NCBI RefSeq assembly: GCF_024707505.1
Contig: NZ_CP102604.1
Location: 1 to 64,000, forward strand
DNA: 64,000 bases
Reading direction: 5' to 3'
DNA from: Pantoea sp. SOD02
GTDB lineage: Bacteria; Pseudomonadota; Gammaproteobacteria; Enterobacterales; Enterobacteriaceae
Position 1 is the stretch's first letter. Each line of letters starts with the position of its first letter. This document shows positions 38,233 to 47,544 of the stretch, piece after piece. The translations under genes and the position numbers were made by a program. Under the pieces are notes generated by a model. The model saw nothing but the letters and a program-made list of their open reading frames with translations, made no database searches and had not been told where the DNA came from.

Positions 38233-39237
38233 TCATTGCGCGTCAGAAGTGAGTCGCAGCACCGGTTGCCAGAGCGTTTGCAGCTCGCTCAGCGGTGCAT
38301 CATCGAGCAGTTGCAGCACCATTTCGGCGATGCGCTCGCCAATGTGCTGCTGGGATGATTGCAGAATGGCATTTACCGGCTGATCGACAATCGAATCGGG
38401 CGGCAATCCATCATACACATACAGCGGAATCGCCTGCGCGCCCTTCAGGCGGGCCGCTTGCTGCAGCGCAATCGCGGCTCCTTCACCCAGCGTGCTGCAA
38501 TCGGTGATGATCGCCTGCGGCGCATCGCCTTGCGCCAGCCAGGCATTGGTTTGTTGATAGCCGGATCGACGCGTGGCGGGCAACGCCGCCATCAGGGATT
38601 GATCGACCGGCGCTTGATGCTGAATCAACGCATCAATAAATCCCTGGCGGCGATCGAGGATGTACGTTGCCGATTCGTTACTGCCGAGATAAGCCAGACG
38701 CAGCCATCCTTGTTGCAGGCAGTGTTCTGCCGCGAGAAAGGTACCGGCGTGATTATCGTAATCTATCCACGCGTAGGGCTGTGGCAGCTCGCTGCGACCG
38801 AGCGTCAGGAAGCGGAAACCTTTCTGCTGTAATCGTTGCAAACGCGCATCCTGCGGCATGGTGTGGGTTAAAATCAGGGCATCAATGGCGCCGCTGCGCA
38901 GCATGCGAATCAGCTTGCGTTGCAGCTCCTGCGGTTTATCGGGTAGCAACAGCAGATCAATATCGTGCTGCGAGAGACGTTGATCCAGCGTCAGTAGCAT
39001 TTGGCTGTAGTAGCTGTCATTGAGCGAGGCGTGGCTGATGGGAAAGAGCAGACCAACCGCATTGGCGCGTCCGGTTTTCAGGCGGCGGGCCGCATCGTTG
39101 GGGCGATAACCGCGCGCCTGCGCTTCATCTTCAATGCGTTTGCGTGTGACGGCCGCTACATCGTCATAGCCATTTAGCGCCCGGCTCACGGTAGTAACAG
39201 AGAGGCCAAGGGTAGCGGCGATGGCTTTCAGTGACAT
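38233..39237 (-). CDS. LacI-family transcriptional regulator, ligand unknown
   Basis: 334 residues: a helix-turn-helix (SLKAIAATLGLSVTTVSRAL), YRPNDAARRLKTGRANAVG hinge and a sugar-binding domain. It lies 58 bases upstream of kguR on the same strand. An inverted repeat 14 bases upstream of its ATG suggests autoregulation. No sugar gene lies directly beside it except kguR, so the target is unclear. Paralogy with kguR is low by eye, so it is not a recent duplicate. Confidence 0.85.
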   Translation of the reverse strand: MSLKAIAATLGLSVTTVSRALNGYDDVAAVTRKRIEDEAQARGYRPNDAARRLKTGRANAVGLLFPISHASLNDSYYSQMLLTLDQRLSQHDIDLLLLPDKPQELQRKLIRMLRSGAIDALILTHTMPQDARLQRLQQKGFRFLTLGRSELPQPYAWIDYDNHAGTFLAAEHCLQQGWLRLAYLGSNESATYILDRRQGFIDALIQHQAPVDQSLMAALPATRRSGYQQTNAWLAQGDAPQAIITDCSTLGEGAAIALQQAARLKGAQAIPLYVYDGLPPDSIVDQPVNAILQSSQQHIGERIAEMVLQLLDDAPLSELQTLWQPVLRLTSDAQ

Positions 39238-39250
39238 GATAGCGTCCCAT

Positions 39251-39267
39251 TGATCAATTTTTGATCA
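39251..39267. promoter_or_regulatory. Inverted repeat upstream of the second LacI regulator
   Basis: TGATCAA-TTT-TTGATCA is a perfect 7-base inverted repeat around a 3-base centre, directly upstream of the regulator start, and is probably its own operator. Confidence 0.7.
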
Positions 39268-39354
39268 CGCTAGCATAAAGGAAAAGGCGGCTCTATCAGT
39301 TACGAATTTTTTAGCTTTTTCTGACAAAGATGGCGTCAAAAGTGGCGAAAAAGA

Positions 39355-39387
39355 GTGATAAAAGCCGACCTGCTCACGCAGTCGGCT
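39355..39387 (-). terminator. Intrinsic terminator after yiaD
   Basis: On the minus strand AGCCGAC...GTCGGCT (39387-39363) forms a hairpin followed by TTTTAT, just downstream of the yiaD stop at 39394. Confidence 0.85.
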
Positions 39388-39393
39388 CTACTT

Positions 39394-40056
39394 TTAGCTC
39401 AGCGGGCTGAGGGTGATCTCAACGCGACGGTTCTGTGCTTTACCGTCTTCGGTGCTGTTGCTGGCGACCGGATTATCCGGGCCTAAACCCTGTGTGCGCA
39501 GACGATTTTGCGCCACGCCCTGCAGAATCAGACCGCTGGCGACGCTGTCAGCACGCTGCTGTGACAGGCGCATATTCAGCGCGCGCGTGCCGGTGCTGTC
39601 GGTGTAGCCCACCACATTTACGGCGGTTTTTGGATACTCTTTCAGCACCATCGCGACGCCGGTCAGGGTGTTGGCGCCCGCCGGTTTCAGGTTGCTGCTG
39701 TTAGAATCAAAGGTGACGTTATTTGGCATGTTGAGCACGATGTTGTCGCCCTGACGCGTCACGCTGACGCCGGTGCCACGCATTTTGTCGCGCAGTTTCG
39801 CTTCCTGTACATCCATGTAATAACCTGCGCCGCCGCCCAGTGCAGCACCGGATGCCGCGCCAATCAGCGCGCCTTTACCGCGATCTTTCTTCGACGACGA
39901 CAGCACGCCCACGCCCGCGCCAAGCACCGCGCCTAAGCCGGCACCGATGCCCGATTTGCCTGCCTGCGATTCGCCGGTATACGGATTGGTGGTACAACCC
40001 GACAGCGCGAGGCTGCCGCTCAGTAACAAGGTCAGCGCCAAAATACGCTTATTCAT
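39394..40056 (-). CDS. yiaD: OmpA-family lipoprotein YiaD
   Basis: 220-residue outer-membrane lipoprotein. The signal peptide ends in the lipobox LSGC (Cys21). A glycine-zipper region (GIGAGLGAVLGAGVGVL, GAASGAALGGGAGYYMD) spans or inserts into the membrane. The C-terminal OmpA domain, which binds peptidoglycan, has NVVGYTDSTGTRALNMRLSQ and QNRRVEITL. It is monocistronic with its own terminator and matches the E. coli ghrB-yiaD-tag neighbourhood. Confidence 0.95.
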   Translation of the reverse strand: MNKRILALTLLLSGSLALSGCTTNPYTGESQAGKSGIGAGLGAVLGAGVGVLSSSKKDRGKGALIGAASGAALGGGAGYYMDVQEAKLRDKMRGTGVSVTRQGDNIVLNMPNNVTFDSNSSNLKPAGANTLTGVAMVLKEYPKTAVNVVGYTDSTGTRALNMRLSQQRADSVASGLILQGVAQNRLRTQGLGPDNPVASNSTEDGKAQNRRVEITLSPLS

Positions 40057-40165
40057 GAAAAATCCCTCACAGATTTAAACGGGGAAAAGCCCCAAAACGG
40101 CACTATTATGCCGTTCAATTATGGGGAAATGCGTGAGGGTCAGTCTTAATTTGTAAACTTTTGCT

Positions 40166-40726
40166 TTAAAGATTATCAGGATGGCAGAAACAGCTGGTTT
40201 GATGGTCGTTAATTAAGCCGCAGGCCTGTAGAAATGAGTGGCAGGTTGTGGGGCCGACGAATTTAAAACCACGCTTCTTAAGCGCTTTCGACAGCGCAAT
40301 GGCGGGCTCGGAAGTGGTTGGCGCGTCTTTGTAATTCGCGTAACGGTGCAAAATCGGCGTATGGTCGACAAAAGACCAGATAAAGCGCGAAAAGTTTTCT
40401 CCGGTGGCCTCCAGCGCCAGCAATGCGCGCGCATTGTTGATAATCGCTTCCAGCTTGCCGCGATGGCGAATCAGTCCCGCATTTTGCATCAGACGTTCCA
40501 TGTCGCTTTCATCCATCAACGCCACGGCATCAGGATCGAATTCATGGAATGCGCGGCGGTAATTTTCGCGTTTTTTCAGCACGGTAATCCATGAAAGTCC
40601 CGCCTGTTGGCCTTCCAGACAAACCATTTCAAATAAGACTCGCTTATCGGTCTGCGGCACGCCCCACTCTTTATCGTGGTACGCCAGATACAGTGGATCC
40701 TCAGTTACCCAGCCACAACGTTGCAT
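40166..40726 (-). CDS. tag: 3-methyladenine DNA glycosylase I
   Basis: 186-residue base-excision enzyme that removes 3-methyladenine from DNA. The zinc ligands Cys4 (MQRCGWV), His17 (AYHDKEWG) and the C-terminal HQTSCFCH cluster match E. coli Tag, as does the length. It is likely monocistronic and divergent from the barrel-like gene that follows. Confidence 0.96.
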   Translation of the reverse strand: MQRCGWVTEDPLYLAYHDKEWGVPQTDKRVLFEMVCLEGQQAGLSWITVLKKRENYRRAFHEFDPDAVALMDESDMERLMQNAGLIRHRGKLEAIINNARALLALEATGENFSRFIWSFVDHTPILHRYANYKDAPTTSEPAIALSKALKKRGFKFVGPTTCHSFLQACGLINDHQTSCFCHPDNL

Positions 40727-40866
40727 TGCATCACTCCCTTAGCATATGAAATAGCGATAGTTCCCTTGACGTATGGCAAATTCGATTAATAGTTATACAA
40801 CGGGCGCCGATATAGATCTTATAAAACTTAAACGCCCATCTCTTCCCGGCTCGTCAGGAGTCCTTC

Positions 40867-41562
40867 ATGTTGCAGAAAAGTCAGCGGACAGGCCAGCACA
40901 AAATTGCGCTGGCTTTTAGCGGTTGGTGGCTATTATTTCTGGCCGGGAATGCCTATGCCTTTGATCAGTCGAGCCAGAATCGCGCGCCCGATTACAACGC
41001 AATACTTGCTGAAAAAATTTCCAGTAATCATCTGATGTTGACAGAAAATCCCGATGCCAACCTGTTTGACGCTGCGCTCAATTCGCCGAACGACTACGCG
41101 ATGGTGATGCACAGTGAAACCGCCAGCGTCGGTGCCGCGCCCTTTGTGAATCGCTATTCGGCCGGTTGGTCGATGCCGATGAGTGAAGCGGTGAGCACCG
41201 GGCCGGTGGCGCAGTTTGCGGTGGATGATTCGACTTTGAGCTGTCCGAAGTGCGAACGCGTAGATAGCAATAATGCTGAACACATTGCCTCGCTGGGCTG
41301 GCGTGTGGATTCCAGCTTTGGCTGGATATCGCCGTGGGCGCAGGTGAGCTATAGCCACCTGGTGAATGAAGAGCTGCCTTCGCCCACCCGTGAACACGCT
41401 GATGACATGAACGGCCGGGAAAACAATTGGGTGGATGTCAGCGTCGGCGCCAATATGCCGCTCGGGCAAAATATGGCGGCCTTTGCTTCCTTCGCGCAAA
41501 CCGGTGCGGTGAGCAGCGGTGAGCAGTTCATCTACAGCCTTGGCGTCAGCGCCAGCTTCTAA
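40867..41562 (+). CDS. Predicted outer-membrane protein with autotransporter-type barrel end
   Basis: 231 residues with an extended N-terminus and signal peptide (hydrophobic 15-30, AYA cleavage before FDQSS). The C-terminal half has alternating amphipathic strands (SLGWRVDSSFGWISPWAQVSYSH, WVDVSVGANMPLG, EQFIYSLGVSASF) and ends in Phe, the signal for BAM insertion. It looks like part of an autotransporter beta-barrel (as in EstA-like proteins) without a passenger. Two Cys (SCPKC) occur mid-protein. I do not recognise a named family; it may be a reduced or repurposed barrel. Confidence 0.65.
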   Translation: MLQKSQRTGQHKIALAFSGWWLLFLAGNAYAFDQSSQNRAPDYNAILAEKISSNHLMLTENPDANLFDAALNSPNDYAMVMHSETASVGAAPFVNRYSAGWSMPMSEAVSTGPVAQFAVDDSTLSCPKCERVDSNNAEHIASLGWRVDSSFGWISPWAQVSYSHLVNEELPSPTREHADDMNGRENNWVDVSVGANMPLGQNMAAFASFAQTGAVSSGEQFIYSLGVSASF

Positions 41563-41663
41563 ATCGCGCGCGATCCGCCGCGCTAAAACAGTTACACTGA
41601 GCGTATTACGTCGGGCTGAATTAACCGCCCGGCGCACCATGCTGGTTAACGTCAGGTTTCTTC

Positions 41664-42200
41664 ATGTCAGTCAAAATCTTATCTTCAACGTTGGTGGGGC
41701 TGGATGGCTTCTGCCATGACCCGCTCGCCGTGCTGCAGCAGGCCGATAACGGCACGCTGGCGGTGCTGCATAACAATACGCCGGCGTTTTATGCGCTTAC
41801 GCCGCAGCGTCTGGCGCAGCTGCTGGCGCTAGAAGCCGCCGCGCAGCAGCCCAATGATGTCACGCTGGATGAGAGTCTGTTTCAGACCGAAAGCGCGCCG
41901 ATCGCCACACCGGTTGGCAAGTTCGCGATGTATGAAGGCTGGCAGCCGGACAGCGATTTTCAGCGTCAGGCCGCCATCTGGGGCGTGGCGTTGAGTGAAG
42001 CCGTTACTGCCGCCGAGCTGGCCACGTTTGTGGCGTACTGGCAGGCAGAAGGCCGTTTGTTCCATCATGTGCAGTGGCAGCAAAAGTTAGCGCGCAGCGT
42101 GCAGATGAATCGCGCCGCCAATGGCGGGCAGCCAAAGCGCGATCTCACGCAAATCAGCAATACTGATTACGATATTCCCGATGGATTCCGAGGTGAGTAA
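41664..42200 (+). CDS. dnaT: Primosomal protein DnaT
   Basis: 178-residue primosome component (E. coli 179) that helps load DnaB-DnaC at restarting forks, working with PriA/PriB. Shared segments are [63 protein letters not shown] and IPDGFRG. ATG at 41664 follows an AGG-type site. It overlaps dnaC by one base. Confidence 0.94.
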   Translation: MSVKILSSTLVGLDGFCHDPLAVLQQADNGTLAVLHNNTPAFYALTPQRLAQLLALEAAAQQPNDVTLDESLFQTESAPIATPVGKFAMYEGWQPDSDFQRQAAIWGVALSEAVTAAELATFVAYWQAEGRLFHHVQWQQKLARSVQMNRAANGGQPKRDLTQISNTDYDIPDGFRGE

Positions 42201-42940
42201 TGAAAACGCCGAACGATCTTTTTAGCCGCCTGAAAAAGATGATGCCGTCCGAAGTGCAGCCGAAATTCAAAAACGGCGCGGAGCTGCTGGCCTGGAATCA
42301 GGAGCAGGGCCGTTTGCGCTCGGAAGCGATTGTGCGGGAAAACCGCGCGATGAAAATGCAGCGCATCATGGGGCGCTCGGGCATCCGCGAGCTGCACATG
42401 AACTGCTCGTTCGACAACTATCGCGTGGAAAATGATGGGCAGCGTAAAGCGCTGGCGATGGCGCGCGAATACGCCGCCGGATTTGAAAATAGCATCTCCA
42501 GCTTTGTTTTCTCCGGTCGTCCCGGCACCGGTAAAAACCACCTTGCAGCGGCGATTGGTAACGATCTGATTATTCGCGGTAAAAGCGTGCTGATTGTCAC
42601 CGTCGCCGATTTGATGTCGAGCATGAAAGGCACTTTCAGCGGCGGCAGCGATTTAACCGAAGAGCGTCTGCTGCACGATCTCAGCCATGTGGATCTGCTG
42701 GTGATCGATGAGATCGGCATGCAGAGCGAATCGCGCTATGAAAAAGTGATCATCAACCAGATCGTCGATCGCCGCTCATCGTCGAAACGCCCGACCGGCA
42801 TGTTATCGAACCTCGATCCGGCGGGCATGAATTCGCTGCTGGGTGAACGTGTGATGGATCGTATGCGCCTCGGCAACAGCTTGTGGGTGCGCTTTGACTG
42901 GGAAAGTTATCGCAGCCGTGTGCGCGGTGATGAGTATTGA
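42200..42940 (+). CDS. dnaC: DNA helicase loader DnaC
   Basis: 246-residue AAA+ ATPase that binds DnaB and delivers it to the origin or fork. Walker A is GRPGTGKNH (106-114) and Walker B is DLLVIDEIGM. The N-terminal helix binds DnaB. The ATG overlaps the dnaT stop (TAATG), so translation is coupled. In E. coli the dnaTC pair is near 99 min, far from dnaA; here it is about 41 kb from dnaA. Confidence 0.96.
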   Translation: MKTPNDLFSRLKKMMPSEVQPKFKNGAELLAWNQEQGRLRSEAIVRENRAMKMQRIMGRSGIRELHMNCSFDNYRVENDGQRKALAMAREYAAGFENSISSFVFSGRPGTGKNHLAAAIGNDLIIRGKSVLIVTVADLMSSMKGTFSGGSDLTEERLLHDLSHVDLLVIDEIGMQSESRYEKVIINQIVDRRSSSKRPTGMLSNLDPAGMNSLLGERVMDRMRLGNSLWVRFDWESYRSRVRGDEY

Positions 42941-42948
42941 GGAGTGCT

Positions 42949-44082
42949 ATGAAAGCAGCCGGTAAAGGTCCAGCACTACTTCGTCTGAATAACCTGAAGC
43001 GGGTGATGACGCAACTGCGTACCACCCGCATCACCTCCCGCCAGGATCTGGCATTAGCGCTCGAGCTGAGCAAAAACACCGTTTCGCTGATTGTCGATGA
43101 TTTGCTGGAAGCCGGGCTGATCAATGAGCTCGGCCCGGTTAGCGTCGCTTCAGCCGGCCGTCCTAAAATCGAAATCTCACTGCGCGCGGAAAAGCTGAAA
43201 AGTGCGGGCATCATGGTGGAGCGCCAGGCGATTCACTGGCGCGTGTGTGACTACTACTCGCAGGTAATAGCTGAGCAAACCTGGCGTACGGAAACCAGCG
43301 ATCCCGAGCAGCTGCTGCATGAGCTGGTGGAAGTGTGTCAGACCTTGCATGCGGCGCATCCAGAACTGCTCGGCGTAGCGATTGGCTTCCCTGGCATCAT
43401 CGATCCCCATCGTGGCTGGGTGCATTTTTCCGCCCATCTTGGCTGGCAGAATGTGGATGTAATGACCATTCTCAGCCACGAGATGCCGCTGCCGTTGCGC
43501 ATCATGAATAACGTCAAAGCCGCCGCGCTGCTTTCGGTGCAGCAACTCGAACTGAATAAGTCGCAAAGCCATTTCTATCTGCGTATCTCTGAAGGATTGG
43601 GCGGTGCGCTGGTGGAACAGGGTGAAGTGTTTACCGGCAGTAGCTGGACGGCGGGCGAGATCGGCCATCTTACGGTGCAACCCAATGGCGAACGTTGTAG
43701 CTGCGGACGCTTAGGTTGTCTGGAAACGCTGGTGAGCAAACCGGCCATTCAGCAGCAGCTGGCAAAACGCAAACCGGGCTTGCGTTGGCAGAATGGCGAT
43801 AGCGAGCCGGAAATCCTGAAAGAGGTGATGACGCAGGCAGGCACCCATTTGGGCAATGCATTGAGTCAGGTGATGCAGCTGGTGAATCCGGCCAGCATCA
43901 TTATTGATGGGCCGTGGAATGCGCAGCCGGCGTTTGTGCAGGCGGTGCAACAGGCGGCGCAGGCCGGTACGCTTGCCTTTACCTTCGCCCATACCGCGCT
44001 GCATTTCCTGCCGCTGCGTATTGATCCGGCCAACGGCTTAGCGCTGGCGGTGATTGAGCAGTACGAACGCCCCAGCCAATAG
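42949..44082 (+). CDS. ROK-family transcriptional regulator
   Basis: 377-residue regulator with an N-terminal winged helix (TRITSRQDLALALELSKNTVSLIVDDL) and a ROK sugar-kinase-like domain carrying the zinc site CSCGRLGCLE. NagC and Mlc belong here. GGAG at 42941-42944 supports ATG 42949. It lies upstream of a sugar-porter gene (convergent, not an operon), so a link to it is possible but unproven. Ligand unknown. Confidence 0.88.
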   Translation: MKAAGKGPALLRLNNLKRVMTQLRTTRITSRQDLALALELSKNTVSLIVDDLLEAGLINELGPVSVASAGRPKIEISLRAEKLKSAGIMVERQAIHWRVCDYYSQVIAEQTWRTETSDPEQLLHELVEVCQTLHAAHPELLGVAIGFPGIIDPHRGWVHFSAHLGWQNVDVMTILSHEMPLPLRIMNNVKAAALLSVQQLELNKSQSHFYLRISEGLGGALVEQGEVFTGSSWTAGEIGHLTVQPNGERCSCGRLGCLETLVSKPAIQQQLAKRKPGLRWQNGDSEPEILKEVMTQAGTHLGNALSQVMQLVNPASIIIDGPWNAQPAFVQAVQQAAQAGTLAFTFAHTALHFLPLRIDPANGLALAVIEQYERPSQ

Positions 44083-44100
44083 GGCGCCATCAATGATCTC

Positions 44101-44145
44101 GTAGGGTCGCCATTCATGGCGACCAGGTGCGCATAAATGCGCACC
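44101..44145. repeat. Palindromic repeat with a variant-arm neighbour (copies 7 and 7b)
   Basis: Copy 7, GTAGGGTCGCCATTCATGGCGACC, is given in parts: GTAG then GGTCGCCATTCATGGCGACC at 44105-44124. Directly after it (44126-44145) lies GGTGCGCATAAATGCGCACC, which keeps the palindrome and the central ATAAAT but with a changed arm, GGTGCGC for GGTCGCC. Confidence 0.88.
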
Positions 44146-44153
44146 CTTATCAA

Positions 44154-45617
44154 TTAATGCCGTGGAATATCAAACGACTCGCTCGCTTTCGCAGTGGACG
44201 TCGTCTCCGGCAACTCTGCTTCGACGTTAAATTTACGCAGCACCAGCGCATGAATCTTCTCAAGCGACACGCCGGCGGTTTCTGGCAGATAACGGAAGGT
44301 GAAGAAGTACATTCCCAGCGAGAAGATCGCGAACAGCAACAGCGGGAAGCCACCGTGGAACATATCCAGCAGCATCGGGCTGCTGTTCATGATCGGGAAG
44401 GTGCTGCTGATAACAAAGTTGGCCATCGACATCGCGCAGATGGAAATCCCCACGCAAATCGAACGGATCTCAGTTGGGAACACTTCGCCCAGCACCGTCC
44501 AGACGATCTGGCCCCACGTCATACCGAAGAAAATCATGTATGCGAACAGGCCAATCACCGCCAGCATGCCCGGCAAGTGGTAATAGAAGGCGATGAACGA
44601 GTAGGTCAGGCACACGCAGGAGGTGATGGCACCCAGCAGTAGCAGCTTACGACGACCAACTTTATCGATCAGCATCATCCCCGCCAGCACGCCAATGAAC
44701 TGACAAATCGACAGCCAGAAGGTTTGCAGCAGCGCTGAGTCCGTGCTGCCCGCGACGTTTTTCAGCAAGGTTGGCCCAAAGTACTGAATCACGTTGATGC
44801 CGCTGATCTGGTTACCCACCGCCAAACCGATACCAACAATCAGCAATGGAATGGTGGTTTTATCCAGACGCAGACGCGATTTGTGCTGCTGCGCGGTTTT
44901 ATCAGAAAACGAATGTTTGATCTCGTTGAACACGCTCTCAGCATGCTCGCGGTTTGAGATTTTGGTCAGCGTATCCAGCGCTTCATCGTACTTGCCTTTC
45001 AGCACGTTCCAGCGCGGCGATTCCGGGATAAAGGCGATGAACAGGATAAACAGCGCGCACGGCACCAGCGCCGTGGCGAGGATGTAGCGCCAGCCCATAT
45101 TGATCATCACGTCAGGCAAGGTGGATTTGGTGATAAAGTAGTTGGTCAGCAACACCACCGATTGTCCGCCGACGCAGCACACCGCATACAGCGCGGTGGT
45201 ACGGCCACGAAACTTAGAAGGCGACAGCTCGGCCAGATAGATAGGCGAAATCACCGACGCCAGACCAATCGCCAATCCACCAATCATGCGGAAAATGACG
45301 AATACGGTGAAGTTATGCGCCAGCGCCGTCCCGATCACCGAAACGGTAAACAGCAGAGCGGTGATGGCGAGGGATTTTTTGCGTCCCAGTTTGTCGCTGA
45401 GGCGCGGTGCCATGAAGCAGCCGATCAAACTGCCGAGCAGGATATTGGAAACGGCCCAGCCGGTTTCAGCGGGCGATAACTGGAAATATTCACTTAAGGG
45501 TTCGATTGCACCGGAGATAATTGAAGAGTCATATCCCATCAGCAGACCGCCGAATGCCGCGACAGTACAGCAGAGAATGACATACTTCATGTTGTAGCGT
45601 TTTTGCCTGGTATCCAT
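44154..45617 (-). CDS. Sugar porter, MFS
   Basis: 487-residue twelve-helix proton-coupled sugar importer of the XylE/GLUT-type sugar porter family. Signature motifs are GRKK after helix 2, PxYLAELSPxxxRG (IYLAELSPSKFRG), GVN-type QQISG segment (GNQISGINVIQYFGP), ESPRW and PETAGVSLEKI. The substrate cannot be read from sequence; xylose, arabinose or galactose are candidates. AAGGGG lies before ATG 45617. A GntR-like regulator is divergent upstream. Confidence 0.9.
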   Translation of the reverse strand: MDTRQKRYNMKYVILCCTVAAFGGLLMGYDSSIISGAIEPLSEYFQLSPAETGWAVSNILLGSLIGCFMAPRLSDKLGRKKSLAITALLFTVSVIGTALAHNFTVFVIFRMIGGLAIGLASVISPIYLAELSPSKFRGRTTALYAVCCVGGQSVVLLTNYFITKSTLPDVMINMGWRYILATALVPCALFILFIAFIPESPRWNVLKGKYDEALDTLTKISNREHAESVFNEIKHSFSDKTAQQHKSRLRLDKTTIPLLIVGIGLAVGNQISGINVIQYFGPTLLKNVAGSTDSALLQTFWLSICQFIGVLAGMMLIDKVGRRKLLLLGAITSCVCLTYSFIAFYYHLPGMLAVIGLFAYMIFFGMTWGQIVWTVLGEVFPTEIRSICVGISICAMSMANFVISSTFPIMNSSPMLLDMFHGGFPLLLFAIFSLGMYFFTFRYLPETAGVSLEKIHALVLRKFNVEAELPETTSTAKASESFDIPRH

Positions 45618-46018
45618 TGTTATAGCCCCTTGTCTCTACGGCCTGAACGTTGCTTGTTCAGAAAGAGGGTGGTGTAGGTTTAGATGTTCAACTTTTATTC
45701 ACGCGAGGTCTTCGTGTTGGAATATATGTTCTAAATGATGGTTTTTGGATCATTTTTTCCGAAAAGTGTGAAGAGGGTTGCGAAAATTGCTGAATAAGTC
45801 GTCAGGGGCATGTTTATAGCCTAATGAAATGATAGGTTTTTCATCAATTCACTTTGTAAGGACATTGCAAATTTTGCTTTTTATTGGAATTTTCATTCTG
45901 TTATGCGGGCTGATTCGCCGATTTTATTTCACCGTTCAGAGCGCACGGGCGCGTTTCATTTTTTAACAGGCAACGGGCATAATACGTTGATTCTCAGCCC
46001 CTCTTTGCGGACGCCGTA
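45618..46018. promoter_or_regulatory. Divergent intergenic region between the sugar porter and gntR-like gene
   Basis: 400 bases, AT-rich in the middle, with no convincing gene. A CATAAT box near 45978 could be the -10 of the gntR-like promoter. GGAATATATGTTC near 45719 is a nearly symmetrical site that might bind a regulator. I see no other clear structure. Confidence 0.4.
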
Positions 46019-47011
46019 ATGAAAACGCAGCGCATCACTCTGGACGATATTGCTACCCTGGCGGGCGTCACCAAAATGACGGTAAGTCGCTATCTGCGCA
46101 CGCCGGAAAAGGTCAAAACGGAAACGGCGGAGAAGATCGCCAGCGTGATTGCCGAAATTGGCTACGTCGCGGATACCGATAATGTCGCGGCGACCAAACA
46201 GAACCCACCGCGTATCGGCGTGTTAATTCCTTCCTTTAATAATCAAATCTTTGCCGATCTGCTGGCGGGCATTGAATCGGTGACCAGCGCGCACGGCTAT
46301 CAAACGCTGGTGGTCAATTACGACTACAACGCCCAGCGTGAAGAGGAGCAGATCGCCACGGTTTTAGCCTTTAACATCAAAGGGCTGATCCTGACCGAAT
46401 CAGTGCACACCGTGCGCGCGGAAAAATATCTTAATGCTGCCAACATTCCGGTGGCAGAAGTGATGGGATTGACCGAAGCGCGCGGGCGCATCAATGTTGG
46501 CTTCGACAACTATCGCGCCGGCTACGATATGACGGCGATGCTGCTGGCCAGCGGCAAACAGCGTGTTATCTACTTTGGTTCGATGTCCGATCGTCGTGAT
46601 GAGCAGCGTTACGCCGGTTATCGCGATGCGGTTGAAGCGGCCGGTTTGCCTGCAGGGCGGATTGTGCCAAACAAGGTATCATCGGTATCGATTGGTACCG
46701 GCATGATGACGCTGGCGCGCCAACTCTATCCGGAGATGGATGCGATTCTCTGCACCAATGATGATCTGGCGGTCGGCGTACTGCAGGAGTGTCAGGCGGC
46801 GCGCATTGCCGTGCCGCAAGCGATGGCGATTGCCGGTTTTCACGGGCTGGAGATCGGCCAGGCAACCACGCCACGCTTAGCCAGCGTGATCACGCCGCGC
46901 TTTGAGATGGGAAAAGTGGCGACGGAGATCATCCTGAAAAAGATCAACCAGCAGCCCACCATCGAGCAGGTCGACCTGCATTATCGCCTCTCAATGGGTG
47001 CGACTATTTAA
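46019..47011 (+). CDS. gntR: LacI-family regulator, GntR-like
   Basis: 330-residue repressor with helix-turn-helix ITLDDIATLAGVTKMTVSRYLRTPEKV and effector domain ending DLHYRLSMGATI, closely like E. coli GntR, which represses gluconate uptake and the Entner-Doudoroff genes. NPPRIGVLIPSFNNQIFADLLAGIE is typical. It is monocistronic. gntK and gntT are not in the window. IdnR is a possible alternative name. Confidence 0.85.
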   Translation: MKTQRITLDDIATLAGVTKMTVSRYLRTPEKVKTETAEKIASVIAEIGYVADTDNVAATKQNPPRIGVLIPSFNNQIFADLLAGIESVTSAHGYQTLVVNYDYNAQREEEQIATVLAFNIKGLILTESVHTVRAEKYLNAANIPVAEVMGLTEARGRINVGFDNYRAGYDMTAMLLASGKQRVIYFGSMSDRRDEQRYAGYRDAVEAAGLPAGRIVPNKVSSVSIGTGMMTLARQLYPEMDAILCTNDDLAVGVLQECQAARIAVPQAMAIAGFHGLEIGQATTPRLASVITPRFEMGKVATEIILKKINQQPTIEQVDLHYRLSMGATI

Positions 47012-47049
47012 ACATCACATCCGCTTTCGCCAGTATTAAGGAATGTTCT

Positions 47050-47514
47050 ATGCCACGCGATAATCGCTTGTCCCGCTCGTTGCACGCACTGATTCATCTG
47101 GATCGGCACGTGAAACGCGCCACTTCCGAAACGATGGCCAAAATGTTGGGCACCAATCCGGTGGTGGTACGCAGGATGATGTCTGGCCTGCGTGAGAAAG
47201 GTTATGTGGCGTCAGAAAAAGGGCACGGCGGCGGCTGGGAGCTGCGTGTGGCGTTGACGGAAATTTCGCTGCTGGATGTTTATCAGGCAATCGGCGCACC
47301 AGCGCTGTTCAGCATCGGTCCCGCTGCGGAGCCTTCGCCTTGCCTGGTTGAGCATGCGGTGGATGCACAGCTCGATCAAACACTTAGCGAAGCGGAAGCG
47401 CTGTTGTTGCAGCGCTTTAGCCAAATTACCGTCGCCGATATCAGCGACGATTATTTAAGTAAAATGACCAAACTTGGGCTTCCGTCCGATACCTTCCCTA
47501 AATGCAGTGAATAA
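47050..47514 (+). CDS. Rrf2-family transcriptional regulator
   Basis: 154-residue small regulator with the Rrf2 winged helix (LIHLDRHVKRATSETMAKMLGTNPVVVRRMMSGLR) and no conserved three-Cys Fe-S pattern (only Cys114 and Cys152). It is thus of the YwnA/non-Fe-S type, unlike IscR or NsrR. ATG at 47050 has AAGGAATG upstream. It may control the adjacent convergent membrane gene. Confidence 0.85.
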   Translation: MPRDNRLSRSLHALIHLDRHVKRATSETMAKMLGTNPVVVRRMMSGLREKGYVASEKGHGGGWELRVALTEISLLDVYQAIGAPALFSIGPAAEPSPCLVEHAVDAQLDQTLSEAEALLLQRFSQITVADISDDYLSKMTKLGLPSDTFPKCSE

Positions 47515-47544
47515 CCGATTTTCCCCGGTTATTCATCACATCGG

